NCBI GenBank assembly: GCA_035565355.1
Contig: DATMSM010000074.1
Span: 1-41,484 of the forward strand
DNA from: Ga0074130 sp035565355
Lineage (GTDB): Bacteria > Pseudomonadota > Gammaproteobacteria > Burkholderiales > Rhodocyclaceae
DNA length: 41,484 bases
Direction of reading: 5' to 3'
Positions 9,500 to 16,330 of the stretch are shown here, one piece after another. Each line of letters opens with the position of its first letter. The stretch's first letter is position 1. A model generated the notes under the pieces. That model was given only the letters and a program-made list of their open reading frames with translations. It was not told the DNA's origin and made no database searches. The position numbers and the translations under genes are program-made.

Positions 9500-9944
9500 G
9501 ATCGAAGCGGCATACCCGCCTGCGGACTTCGCCTTCCACCACATAGGCTACGCTACCCGCTCCCTGCGACAGGAAGAGCCCTACTTCAATGTCCTCGGCT
9601 ATCGGCGGGAAGGTGAGGCATTTTCCGATCCGATACAGGGTGTCGCCGGCTGCTTCCTGAGCGGAGCCGGGCCACGCATCGAGCTGCTGGAAAACCTCCC
9701 CGGCTCGACCACACTGGATGCCTGGCTGAACGCAGGCATCAAGCTCTATCATATGGCGTACGAAGTGGCCAATATCGAAGCAGCCGTGTCCTGGGCTCGA
9801 CAGCAACGTGGAAAAGTCACCGTTCCTCCCGTTCCTGCAGCGGCCTTCGAAGGCCGCCTCATCAGCTTTGTCGTGCTGCGCAACGGCGGGCTGATCGAGT
9901 TCATAGAACGCCACCCTCCCTCAACCACCGTTTCGATGACTTGA
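9492..9944 (+). CDS. VOC (glyoxalase/methylmalonyl-CoA epimerase-like) fold protein
   Basis: 150 aa with the vicinal-oxygen-chelate fold. FAFHHIGYATRS opens the first beta-alpha-beta-beta-beta unit, GPRIELLENL carries a metal-ligand-like glutamate, IKLYHMAYEVANIEAAV opens the second unit, and GGLIEFIER supplies the final glutamate. This His/Glu/His/Glu layout matches methylmalonyl-CoA epimerase-like VOC enzymes. It starts with GTG at 9492, supported by AAGGAG upstream, and overlaps the GNAT stop by 8 nt. In the cassette it may epimerise or isomerise the carrier-bound acyl group; this is inference. It could also be a metal-dependent lyase or a binding protein. Confidence 0.8.
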   Translation: MTEIEAAYPPADFAFHHIGYATRSLRQEEPYFNVLGYRREGEAFSDPIQGVAGCFLSGAGPRIELLENLPGSTTLDAWLNAGIKLYHMAYEVANIEAAVSWARQQRGKVTVPPVPAAAFEGRLISFVVLRNGGLIEFIERHPPSTTVSMT

Positions 9945-9952
9945 AAACCGAT

Positions 9953-10684
9953 ATGTCCCACGACGAAAAAGCCCATCTCGAGCGCATTTCCCAGAACTCA
10001 CTGTACGCCGCCGGCGCCAATGCCGCGACCATCGAATACTCGTTCAAGATCGCGCAACGTTCTCTGGTCGGCGAAAGCCTGCTTGAAATGGGACCAGCCG
10101 AGGGCGTAATGACCGAGCTACTAGCGACGACCGGCAAACGCCTGACCCTGGTTGAAGGCTCGGGCGCTTTTTGCGACGATTTACGCAGACGCTTCCCACA
10201 GGCCAATGTCGTGCACACCTTGTTCGAGGAATTCCAGCCTGAGGAGCAATTCGACAACATCATTCTCGGGCACGTGCTCGAACATGTACAGGATCCCGTA
10301 GACATTCTGCGCCGCGCCCAAGCCTGGCTGAAGCCGGGCACCGGCCGCCTGTTCGCCGCAGTCCCGAACGCCCGATCACTCCACCGGCAGGCGGCTGTGA
10401 TCATGGGGCTGCTGCCCCAAGAGGACGCGCTCAATGAAATGGACCAGCATCACGGCCATCGTCGTGTATTCAACCCGGAATCGTTCCGCAACGCATTCTC
10501 CCAGGCCGGAATGAATATTGAACTCTTCGGCGGTTACTGGATGAAGCCCGTCTCGAACCGTCAGATCGAAGAAAACTGGACGCCGGAAATGCTGGAGGCC
10601 TTCATGGTTCTGGGCGAACGCTATCCGGACATCGCCGGAGAAATCTACGTTGTCGCCAGCAGGCGAGCTGGCAGCAAAGCATAG
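9953..10684 (+). CDS. Class I SAM-dependent methyltransferase
   Basis: 243 aa. Motif I is LLEMGPAEGVMTELL, followed by the acidic LVEGS end of strand 2, and the post-motif is FDNIILGHVLEHVQDP, all typical of Methyltransf_11/23 enzymes. A conserved MDQHHGHRRVF segment follows. ATG9953 is used; a TTG at 9941 overlapping the VOC stop would add four residues. It is the last gene of the plus-strand cassette and converges with the FdtB-like gene. O-methylation of a glyceroyl group on ACP, or of the finished sugar, fits the context: FkbG-type O-methyltransferases act with FkbH and ACP in methoxymalonyl pathways, and O-methylglyceroyl groups occur on some flagellins. The substrate is inferred. Confidence 0.82.
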   Translation: MSHDEKAHLERISQNSLYAAGANAATIEYSFKIAQRSLVGESLLEMGPAEGVMTELLATTGKRLTLVEGSGAFCDDLRRRFPQANVVHTLFEEFQPEEQFDNIILGHVLEHVQDPVDILRRAQAWLKPGTGRLFAAVPNARSLHRQAAVIMGLLPQEDALNEMDQHHGHRRVFNPESFRNAFSQAGMNIELFGGYWMKPVSNRQIEENWTPEMLEAFMVLGERYPDIAGEIYVVASRRAGSKA

Positions 10685-10690
10685 TTACCG

Positions 10691-11791
10691 TCAGGCCGCC
10701 ACGCGGAAATAATCAATGATGCCTTCCGCAACAGTTTCAGCCTCGCTTGCCGTGATGTAGGGTGCCATCGGCAGGCTCAGCACCTCACCTTGCAAACGCT
10801 CGGTCAGCGGCAATGCCGGCCAGCTTCGGTCCGCATAAGCGCCCTGCAGATGGCAGGCCAGCGGATAGTGGACCAGCGTGCCTATCCCCCTCTGCCCAAG
10901 GTGGGCCTGCAGGGCATCGCGCCTAGGAGTACCCACGACGAAAAGGTGCCATACCGGCTCGCACCCCGGCGCGACCTGAGGCAACTGCAGAGGCGCACTC
11001 GCAAGAAGATGCAGGTACGCAGCGGCGACCTCCCTGCGGCGCGCGTTGTCCGCGTCGAGCTGCTTCAGCTTCACACGTAAAACTGCCGCCTGCAGTTCGT
11101 CGAGCCGGGAGTTGACGCCTGCCAGCTCGTGTCGATATTTCACTGCCGAACCGTAGTTGCGTAGCTTCCTGATTTTTTCTGCCAGCGCGCCATCGTTCGT
11201 AACAACGGCTCCGCCGTCACCCAGCGCCCCCAGGTTCTTGCCGGGATAGAAGCTGAACCCTGCTGCGTCCCCCAAAGTGCCCACACGCTGTCCACGGTAG
11301 TGCGCACCATGCGCCTGCGCCGCATCCTCCACGATGCGCAGGCCATGCCTGCTTGCAACAGCCTGGATGGAGCCCATCTCTGCCGGTTGACCGTACAAAT
11401 GAACGGGCATAATGGCTCTGGTTCGCGGAGTAATCGCCGCTTCGATCCGATCCGGATCAGTATTGTAGGTGCGAGGATCCGGCTCCACCGGGACAGGCTG
11501 TGCGCCCGTCTGGCTTACCGCAAGCCAGGTAGCAATATAGGTGTTCGAGGGTACGATCACCTCGTCCCCAGGACCGATGCCGTAGCCGAGCAGGATCAGG
11601 TGTAAGGCGTCCAGGCCGTTTCCCACGCCTATGCAATGTTTGGCGCCGCAGAAGTCAGCGAACTCCTCCTCAAAGGCCCGGACCTCTTCGCCGAGAACAT
11701 ACCAACCAGACGCCACAACACGTGCCATGGCTTCTCGCATGGCCGCCTCGTGAGGCTCATTCACCCTTTTCAGGTCGAGGAAATCGATCAT
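10691..11791 (-). CDS. fdtB: DegT/DnrJ/EryC1 sugar aminotransferase (FdtB/QdtB-like)
   Basis: 366 aa from ATG11791, which overlaps the upstream ketoisomerase stop by 1 nt (TGATG). The longer reading from 11920 only reads back through that gene. A fold-type I PLP aminotransferase is shown by VGNGLDALHLIL, HLYGQPAEM, VEDAAQAHGA with Asp156 contacting the PLP nitrogen, and FYPGKNLGALGDGGA with Lys185 as the Schiff-base lysine. Pairing with an FdtA-like isomerase points to transamination of a dTDP-3-keto-6-deoxyhexose at C3, giving dTDP-Fuc3N or dTDP-Qui3N; the two cannot be told apart by eye. The amino group is a natural acceptor for the GNAT in the facing cassette. Confidence 0.87.
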   Translation of the reverse strand: MIDFLDLKRVNEPHEAAMREAMARVVASGWYVLGEEVRAFEEEFADFCGAKHCIGVGNGLDALHLILLGYGIGPGDEVIVPSNTYIATWLAVSQTGAQPVPVEPDPRTYNTDPDRIEAAITPRTRAIMPVHLYGQPAEMGSIQAVASRHGLRIVEDAAQAHGAHYRGQRVGTLGDAAGFSFYPGKNLGALGDGGAVVTNDGALAEKIRKLRNYGSAVKYRHELAGVNSRLDELQAAVLRVKLKQLDADNARRREVAAAYLHLLASAPLQLPQVAPGCEPVWHLFVVGTPRRDALQAHLGQRGIGTLVHYPLACHLQGAYADRSWPALPLTERLQGEVLSLPMAPYITASEAETVAEGIIDYFRVAA

Positions 11792-12207
11792 CAGATCTTG
11801 GCATCCTTGGCCAATTTCAGAAACCGCGCATGATCTCGGATGTAATCCGATTCCTGGTACTTCTCGGAAGCCAGCACCATGCATACAGCACCCGAAGAAA
11901 AGTTGTCCAGCGTCCGCCACATCATCGGACAGATATACAGCCCGTAGTACGAACGATTCATGTGGAAGCGACGCTGCCGCTCTCCATCTTCGAGAACGAC
12001 ATCGAAACTGCCTGACATCGCTACCACGAACTGGTGCAGATTCCGGTGCGCATGCGACCCCCGCTCGGAGCCACCTGGCACATCGTAGAGGTAATAGACA
12101 CGGCGGATGTCGAACGGAATATGCTCCCCGCCCTCGACGAAGGTCAGATTCCCGCGCGGATCGGCAATCTTGGGCAGCTCGATGATGCGACAGTCACTCA
12201 ATGGCAT
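11791..12207 (-). CDS. fdtA: dTDP-4-keto-6-deoxyhexose 3,4-ketoisomerase (FdtA/QdtA/WxcM cupin)
   Basis: 138 aa single-domain cupin. The signature is DPRGNLTFVEGG near the N-terminus, a GSHAH motif with His52 and His54 as probable catalytic histidines, and FVVAMSGSFDVVLEDG on the barrel. These match sugar 3,4-ketoisomerases of the FdtA/QdtA group, which move the keto group of dTDP-4-keto-6-deoxyglucose from C4 to C3 before transamination. A purine-rich GGGAGAGAGAG precedes the ATG. It is immediately followed by and translationally coupled to the aminotransferase. The rml genes that would supply the dTDP-4-keto-6-deoxyglucose precursor are not in the window. Confidence 0.9.
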   Translation of the reverse strand: MPLSDCRIIELPKIADPRGNLTFVEGGEHIPFDIRRVYYLYDVPGGSERGSHAHRNLHQFVVAMSGSFDVVLEDGERQRRFHMNRSYYGLYICPMMWRTLDNFSSGAVCMVLASEKYQESDYIRDHARFLKLAKDAKI

Positions 12208-12237
12208 AGCTCTCTCTCCCTCGTGCCAAGGCCGGAT

Positions 12238-12930
12238 CTATTCGCCGTATTTGCCAAGGTACTTCGCGTAGCCTTCGCGCCAGCCCGGCGAGTTGAAATT
12301 GCCACCGCTTTCGTGCACCACCGCAATCGGCCACGTACCCATGCGCAGGCCTTTCTGCTCGACCTGGCGGCAGAAGTCCATGTCATAGAAGTGAAAGGTG
12401 AATCGTTCGTCGAAGCGCACGCCGTGGCTATTCAGGACTTCGCTGTCGACCGCGAGAAAGAGGCCGTCCATGAGCTTGCACTCCTGCTTCGCGGGGCCGA
12501 AGATCGAGATATTGCGGCACGGGAACCCCTCGCCATGCCCCACGGTGCCGCTCAGGAAGCGGCGCTCATCCCAGGTGAGCTTGGGCACAGCAGTGGCAAA
12601 GGCCCAAGCCGGCTGCCGGGGCACGCGACGCGTGTTGCCGGCCAGTCCGATCACGTCGAACTGCTGCAGCCCTTCGTAGATACGCTCCATCCAGAAGAAG
12701 TCGCTGAGATAAATGTCGTCATGGACGAAGACAAGGATCGCCGGATCCTGCTTTGCATGCTCCAGCGCGATGTTGTACACCGACGACAAGCCCAGCGTAT
12801 TGCTGCCGAAAAGCTGCAGTTGCGGCTCCGGTTGCGGCGAGAAATTCTTCAGCGAGCGGCCCAGGGCCGTTGTTTCCATGAATTGATCGGGATGCTGCCG
12901 GGTCGCACAGACGAGTCGTATCGGTTTCAT
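12238..12930 (-). CDS. Glycosyltransferase-like protein (GT2-like family)
   Basis: 230 aa. It opens with IRLVCATRQ, has GLSSVYNIALEHA and VFVHDDIYL, the latter carrying an acidic metal-binding pair, and ends with FDERFTFHFYDMDFC, where D-M-D resembles the C-terminal acidic motif of the family. This layout fits the small glycosyltransferase-like family Glyco_tranf_2_5, common in flagellar and surface-glycan loci. There is no membrane segment. It lies 30 bp upstream of fdtA and 88 bp downstream of fliE, all on one strand. It could therefore be read from the sigma-54 promoter of fliE, which would tie glycan synthesis to flagellar assembly (inference). Confidence 0.78.
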   Translation of the reverse strand: MKPIRLVCATRQHPDQFMETTALGRSLKNFSPQPEPQLQLFGSNTLGLSSVYNIALEHAKQDPAILVFVHDDIYLSDFFWMERIYEGLQQFDVIGLAGNTRRVPRQPAWAFATAVPKLTWDERRFLSGTVGHGEGFPCRNISIFGPAKQECKLMDGLFLAVDSEVLNSHGVRFDERFTFHFYDMDFCRQVEQKGLRMGTWPIAVVHESGGNFNSPGWREGYAKYLGKYGE

Positions 12931-13012
12931 GGGCGGAAATTGCGATGCGGGTTGTCATCCGCTTCAGTCATGTGCCAAAGCGGAAAACAGAAACGGGAAG
13001 GAAAGATCACCG

Positions 13013-13027
13013 CAGGTCTTAGACCTG
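13013..13027. repeat. 15-bp perfect palindrome overlapping the fliE stop codon
   Basis: CAGGTCT, centre T, AGACCTG. It spans the fliE stop. On the minus strand a moderately T-rich stretch follows, so it could be a weak terminator or attenuator between fliE and the glycosyltransferase gene. A true U-tract is absent. Confidence 0.35.
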
Positions 13028-13348
13028 GGTGTTCATGATGTCGTGGTAGGCCGACACCAGCTTGTTGCGGACCTGGGTCATCTGCTGGAAGGACAGGCTA
13101 GCCTTTTGCAGATTGATCATCACGTCCTGCAGATTGGCGTTGTTCTGGCCGCTGGCGAAATCCTCGGCCATCTTGTGAGCATCGACCTGGGCCTGGCTGA
13201 CCTGCTCAATGGCACCCTTCAACACCTGGGCGAAATCGGGGCCATCGACCGGCGCGCTTGCGGCAGACGCAGACTTGCCCTGGGTCGCAGCGGCGGCGGC
13301 CTTGAGCTCGGCGAGCATTGCATTCAGGTTGTTGGTGTCGATAGCCAT
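13019..13348 (-). CDS. fliE: Flagellar hook-basal body protein FliE
   Basis: 109 aa, the usual FliE size. The N-terminal half is low-complexity Ala-rich. The C-terminal half carries FAQVLKGAIEQVSQAQ, then the conserved NLQDVMINLQKASLSFQ and the QVRNKLVSAYHDIMNTQV terminus. FliE joins the MS ring to the proximal rod in the periplasm and is a type III export substrate. It stands alone on the minus strand with its own -24/-12 promoter 26 bp upstream. It follows flrB and flrC in the same direction but is separated from fliF by them, unlike the common fliEFGHIJ order. Confidence 0.96.
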   Translation of the reverse strand: MAIDTNNLNAMLAELKAAAAATQGKSASAASAPVDGPDFAQVLKGAIEQVSQAQVDAHKMAEDFASGQNNANLQDVMINLQKASLSFQQMTQVRNKLVSAYHDIMNTQV

Positions 13349-13373
13349 TTCGTATCCTCTCTCCGGATTCTAC

Positions 13374-13390
13374 TAGCAAGGCATGTGCCA
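13374..13390 (-). promoter_or_regulatory. Sigma-54 (-24/-12) promoter of fliE
   Basis: On the minus strand the sequence reads TGGCAC, five bases, TTGCTA, a full match to the TGGCAC-N5-TTGCW consensus. The predicted transcript start is about 13364, leaving a leader of about 16 nt before the fliE ATG at 13348. An FlrC-type enhancer-binding activator is encoded directly upstream. Confidence 0.85.
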
Positions 13391-13403
13391 CGAAAGGAGA
13401 ATA

Positions 13404-14807
13404 TCACTCCTCGAAAAAACCTTCCTCACGATACTGCTTGAGCTTGTAGCGCAAAGTGCGCTCGGAAATACCCAGCGCCTCGACCGCCTTCTTGCGCGAA
13501 CCGCCGACGCGGGCCAGGGTGTCAAGGATATGCTGCCGCTCGAGATCCTTCATGTTGGCGCCAGATGAGACAGCAACCCCTTGTCCCGCAAGGCTTTCTG
13601 ATAATGCCACGACCACGCCGGCGGAGGCTGCCGGCGCCACCTGCACGCCCGGTGCCGGCATGGCGGCGGCCGGGGCGGTGCCGGCGGCCATCGGCGAAAA
13701 CACGATGTGCTCGGTGCCGATATCCTGCCCCGGCACCAGAATCAGGGCGCGCTGGATGACATTTTCAAGCTCGCGCACGTTGCCGGGCCAGTGGTGGGCG
13801 GCAAGTTTTGCCTCGGCGCTGCTGTCTAGGCGGGCCTGCAGTCCCAGACGCCCGCCGTGCAGCCCCACAAAATGTCGGGCCAGGGCCAATACGTCGGCCG
13901 GACGCTGGCGCAGGGAAGGGATCTGCAGGGGAAACACATTCAGGCGGTAATACAGGTCCTCGCGGAAGCGCCCGGCCGCCACCTCGGCCGCCATATCGCG
14001 ATTGGAGGTGGCCAGTACGCGGATATCCAGGGCCACCGGTTTCTTGCCGCCGACGCGATCGACCACGCGCTCCTGCAGCACGCGCAGGAGCTTGGCCTGC
14101 AGGCCAAGCGGCATTTCCGAAATTTCGTCGAGCAGGAGGGTGCCGCCATTGGCCTGTTCGAACTTACCGGCCTGGGCGTTCTGTGCGCCAGTGAAAGCAC
14201 CCTTCTCGTGACCAAACAGCGTGGCTTCAAGCAGATTTTCCGGGATCGCCGCGCAATTGATGGCGACAAAGGGGCCGGCGGCACGGGGCGACTGCGCATG
14301 GATATAGCGCGCAAACACTTCCTTGCCGGTGCCGGATTCGCCAGTCAGCATCACGGTCGCATCGGTGCGCGCCACGCGCGAGGCCAATAGCAGAACTTCG
14401 TTGGTTGCATTATCGGCAGCCACGACGCCATCGCCGGCGGCGGGGGCCTTGGCGTAACGATCGATCTGTTCGATCAAAGCGCGCGGCTCAAAAGGCTTGA
14501 GCATAAAGTCGCAGGCGCCGCCGCGCATCGCCGCCACGGCCTTGTCTACATCGCCGAAGGCGGTCATCAGCAGCACCGGAAGGCCCGGCTTGGCGGCACG
14601 GATCTCGGCCAGCAAGGCCAGGCCGTCCATGGGGTCCATGCGCAGATCGGAAATCACCATGCCGTAGTCATGCTTGGCCAACAGCGCCAGCGCCGCCGGG
14701 CCGCCATCGGCGCCCGTAGCGGCATGGCCGGCCGCTTCCAGCGTGATCAGCAGCGCATCACGCAGTGCCGGATCATCCTCCACGACCAAGAGATTCAACT
14801 TGCCCAT
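13404..14807 (-). CDS. flrC: Sigma-54-dependent flagellar response regulator FlrC/FleR
   Basis: 467 aa, NtrC-family layout. The receiver domain (about 1-120) has acidic pocket Glu10, Asp11 and Asp12 and phospho-acceptor Asp54 in VISDLRMDP. The AAA+ domain (about 135-370) has Walker A GESGTGKE, an intact GAFTGA sigma-54 contact loop and Walker B GGTLLLDEISEMP. A low-complexity Ala/Pro/Val linker precedes the C-terminal Fis-type helix-turn-helix VGGSRKKAVEALGISERTLR. It activates class III flagellar genes with RNA polymerase-sigma-54; matching promoters lie before fliE, fliF and fliK. Its kinase FlrB is encoded just upstream. The FlrA/FleQ master regulator is not in the window. Confidence 0.94.
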   Translation of the reverse strand: MGKLNLLVVEDDPALRDALLITLEAAGHAATGADGGPAALALLAKHDYGMVISDLRMDPMDGLALLAEIRAAKPGLPVLLMTAFGDVDKAVAAMRGGACDFMLKPFEPRALIEQIDRYAKAPAAGDGVVAADNATNEVLLLASRVARTDATVMLTGESGTGKEVFARYIHAQSPRAAGPFVAINCAAIPENLLEATLFGHEKGAFTGAQNAQAGKFEQANGGTLLLDEISEMPLGLQAKLLRVLQERVVDRVGGKKPVALDIRVLATSNRDMAAEVAAGRFREDLYYRLNVFPLQIPSLRQRPADVLALARHFVGLHGGRLGLQARLDSSAEAKLAAHHWPGNVRELENVIQRALILVPGQDIGTEHIVFSPMAAGTAPAAAMPAPGVQVAPAASAGVVVALSESLAGQGVAVSSGANMKDLERQHILDTLARVGGSRKKAVEALGISERTLRYKLKQYREEGFFEE

Positions 14808-14824
14808 AACTGCCTTTCCCCCAA

Positions 14825-14845
14825 CCCCTTTCGCAAAGAAAGGGG
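14825..14845. repeat. Perfect 8-bp stem-loop in the flrB-flrC spacer
   Basis: CCCCTTTC, loop GCAAA, GAAAGGGG, about 17 bp before the flrC ATG. It is the first of three hairpins in this 136-bp spacer and could act as a dispersed intergenic repeat, mRNA stabiliser or attenuator. Confidence 0.5.
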
Positions 14846-14889
14846 CGATTCCGGTTCGTCATGCCCACGGCATGACTCCACATAGACGA

Positions 14890-14912
14890 CCCTCCGCGCA
14901 ATGCGCCGAGGG
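14890..14912. repeat. 23-bp near-perfect palindrome in the flrB-flrC spacer
   Basis: Arms CCCTCCGCGCA and TGCGCCGAGGG around a central A, with one C-C mismatch. It could be a protein-binding operator or part of a structured spacer. Confidence 0.4.
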
Positions 14913-14913
14913 A

Positions 14914-14944
14914 ATGGGCGCTTGGGACGGCCCAGCGCGCCCAT
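14914..14944. repeat. Stem-loop at the flrB stop codon
   Basis: The outer arm ATGGGCGC pairs with GCGCCCAT, and an inner TGGG pairs with CCCA around ACGG. It reaches into the flrB stop codon. Together with the hairpins at 14825 and 14890 it makes the flrB-flrC spacer almost entirely structured, which could let the two genes be expressed at different levels. Confidence 0.4.
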
Positions 14945-16161
14945 TACTGCTCCGTATCCTGTCCCATTGTCGCCACGCGCTGCAGGCGCATCACAAATCG
15001 TGTGCCCTCGCCCAGGCACGAACTCACTTCGATGCTGCCGCCGTGCGCGCGCGCAACGCCGCGCGCAATGGCCAAGCCCAGCCCCGAACCTTCGACGCGG
15101 GTCGTGAAAAAGGGCTCGAACATGCGATCCAGCGTTTCCTGCGGGATGCCCTTGCCATTATCCTCGACCACAAAATCGATGCTGCTCCCATCGGCCTGCA
15201 CCGCCAGTACCACCCGGCTGGCTGCCGCATCAAAGGCATTCTCCAGCAAATTGGTCAGTGCACCGGCAATCGCCTTGCGGTTGCCGGTCAGCTGCAGCAG
15301 CGCATTGCCGGGCGCGGTTACCGCTTCCGTTGCCGGGATGGCAAGCACAATCCCGCGCTGCTGCGCCAGGGGTTCGAAGATCTGGCGCAACTCCTCGAGC
15401 AAACCCTGCACCGCAAATGACTCGCGTCCCAGCACTTCGCCGCGCGCGAACAGCAGCATGTCCTGGATCAAGCGCTCCAGGTGCTTCAAACGCCCCACGG
15501 CCTTGCCGGCGATGGAGATGCGACTCTCGTCAGCCATGCTCGGCAATTCGAGATTGCCCGTATACAACAGGGCCGCAGCCAGCGGCGTACGCAACTGGTG
15601 TGCCAGTTGCGCAGCCATTTCACCCATGGCGGCGAGACGCTGGCTGCGCTCGGCCTGCTGCTTGAGCGCATGGGTCTCGCTGACATCGTGCAGCAGCACA
15701 ATGCGCACGCCGCTGGAATCGAGGGCGGTGACATTCATGGCGACCTGCCGGCTGCCGGCACGATACTCGCCCGGCACCTCGGTGGCCGTCAGGCATTCAC
15801 GCTCGCACTCCGGCCATACGGCCCCCTGCAGCGGGCGCGCCAATATCGCATCGGCCGCTGGGTTGGTCTGCACCACGACATTGTCATGGCCGATGAGGAT
15901 GACCCCCGCCGGCAGCGCATCCAGCAACAAGGCCAGTCTTTCCGTGAGCGCGACTTTTTCCAGATACTGCTGGCGCAGGGCGCCATTGGCGGCTGCAAGC
16001 TCCGCCGTGAGCTCAGCCACCTGCGACTGCAGCGCAGTATAGGCAGTGGACAGCTCCTCGGAAGCCTGATTGAAGATGCGAAACGCCTCCGCCAGGCGCC
16101 GGGCTTCGGCCTGAGGATCGGCGGCGGCATCTTCGCCGGAGGTTTGTGCGTGGGTATTCAT
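14944..16161 (-). CDS. flrB: Flagellar two-component sensor kinase FlrB/FleS
   Basis: 405 aa, no membrane segments, so cytosolic as usual for FlrB/FleS. An N-terminal coiled coil (about 25-75) leads to a PAS domain (about 75-165), then HisKA with the phospho-acceptor His188 in LAHQLRTPL. The HATPase_c domain has the N box LTNLLENAFDAA, G1 VVEDNGKGIP and G2 GSGLGLAIARG. It phosphorylates FlrC in response to a flagellar assembly cue. Its 5' end is divergent from fliF, with 169 bp shared. The gene is followed by a structured 136-bp spacer before flrC. Confidence 0.92.
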   Translation of the reverse strand: MNTHAQTSGEDAAADPQAEARRLAEAFRIFNQASEELSTAYTALQSQVAELTAELAAANGALRQQYLEKVALTERLALLLDALPAGVILIGHDNVVVQTNPAADAILARPLQGAVWPECERECLTATEVPGEYRAGSRQVAMNVTALDSSGVRIVLLHDVSETHALKQQAERSQRLAAMGEMAAQLAHQLRTPLAAALLYTGNLELPSMADESRISIAGKAVGRLKHLERLIQDMLLFARGEVLGRESFAVQGLLEELRQIFEPLAQQRGIVLAIPATEAVTAPGNALLQLTGNRKAIAGALTNLLENAFDAAASRVVLAVQADGSSIDFVVEDNGKGIPQETLDRMFEPFFTTRVEGSGLGLAIARGVARAHGGSIEVSSCLGEGTRFVMRLQRVATMGQDTEQ

Positions 16162-16243
16162 CGGGTTTTACGGGTTGCGGCGATGATGGCAGAATCAGTC
16201 CTCACTCACAAGGAAACCCAAGCCAGGCTAGCCTTGAAATAGG

Positions 16244-16258
16244 CGGCAATTTTTGCCG
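16244..16258. repeat. 15-bp palindrome upstream of the fliF promoter
   Basis: CGGCAA, TTT, TTGCCG, ending 8 bp before the fliF -24 element. A near-identical palindrome (centre TAT) lies upstream of fliO at 24978-24992. It may be an operator for a flagellar regulator, or chance. Confidence 0.35.
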
Positions 16259-16266
16259 TTGCTTGC

Positions 16267-16282
16267 TGGAACCTCTTTTGCT
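16267..16282 (+). promoter_or_regulatory. Sigma-54 (-24/-12) promoter of the fliF operon
   Basis: TGGAAC, five bases, TTGCT. There is one mismatch to the -24 consensus (TGGCAC) and the -12 and spacing are exact. The predicted start is about 16292, about 39 nt upstream of the fliF ATG at 16331. It matches the fliE and fliK promoters. Confidence 0.78.
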
Positions 16283-16330
16283 TTTGCCACCGACAATCGC
16301 ACAGCGGCAAAAACGCCCTCCGGAACCTTT

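Noticed and set aside
12960..12985. TGGCAC on the minus strand upstream of the glycosyltransferase at 12930, as a possible sigma-54 promoter
   Set aside because: The -24 is perfect but no TTGC occurs at the required spacing for a -12.
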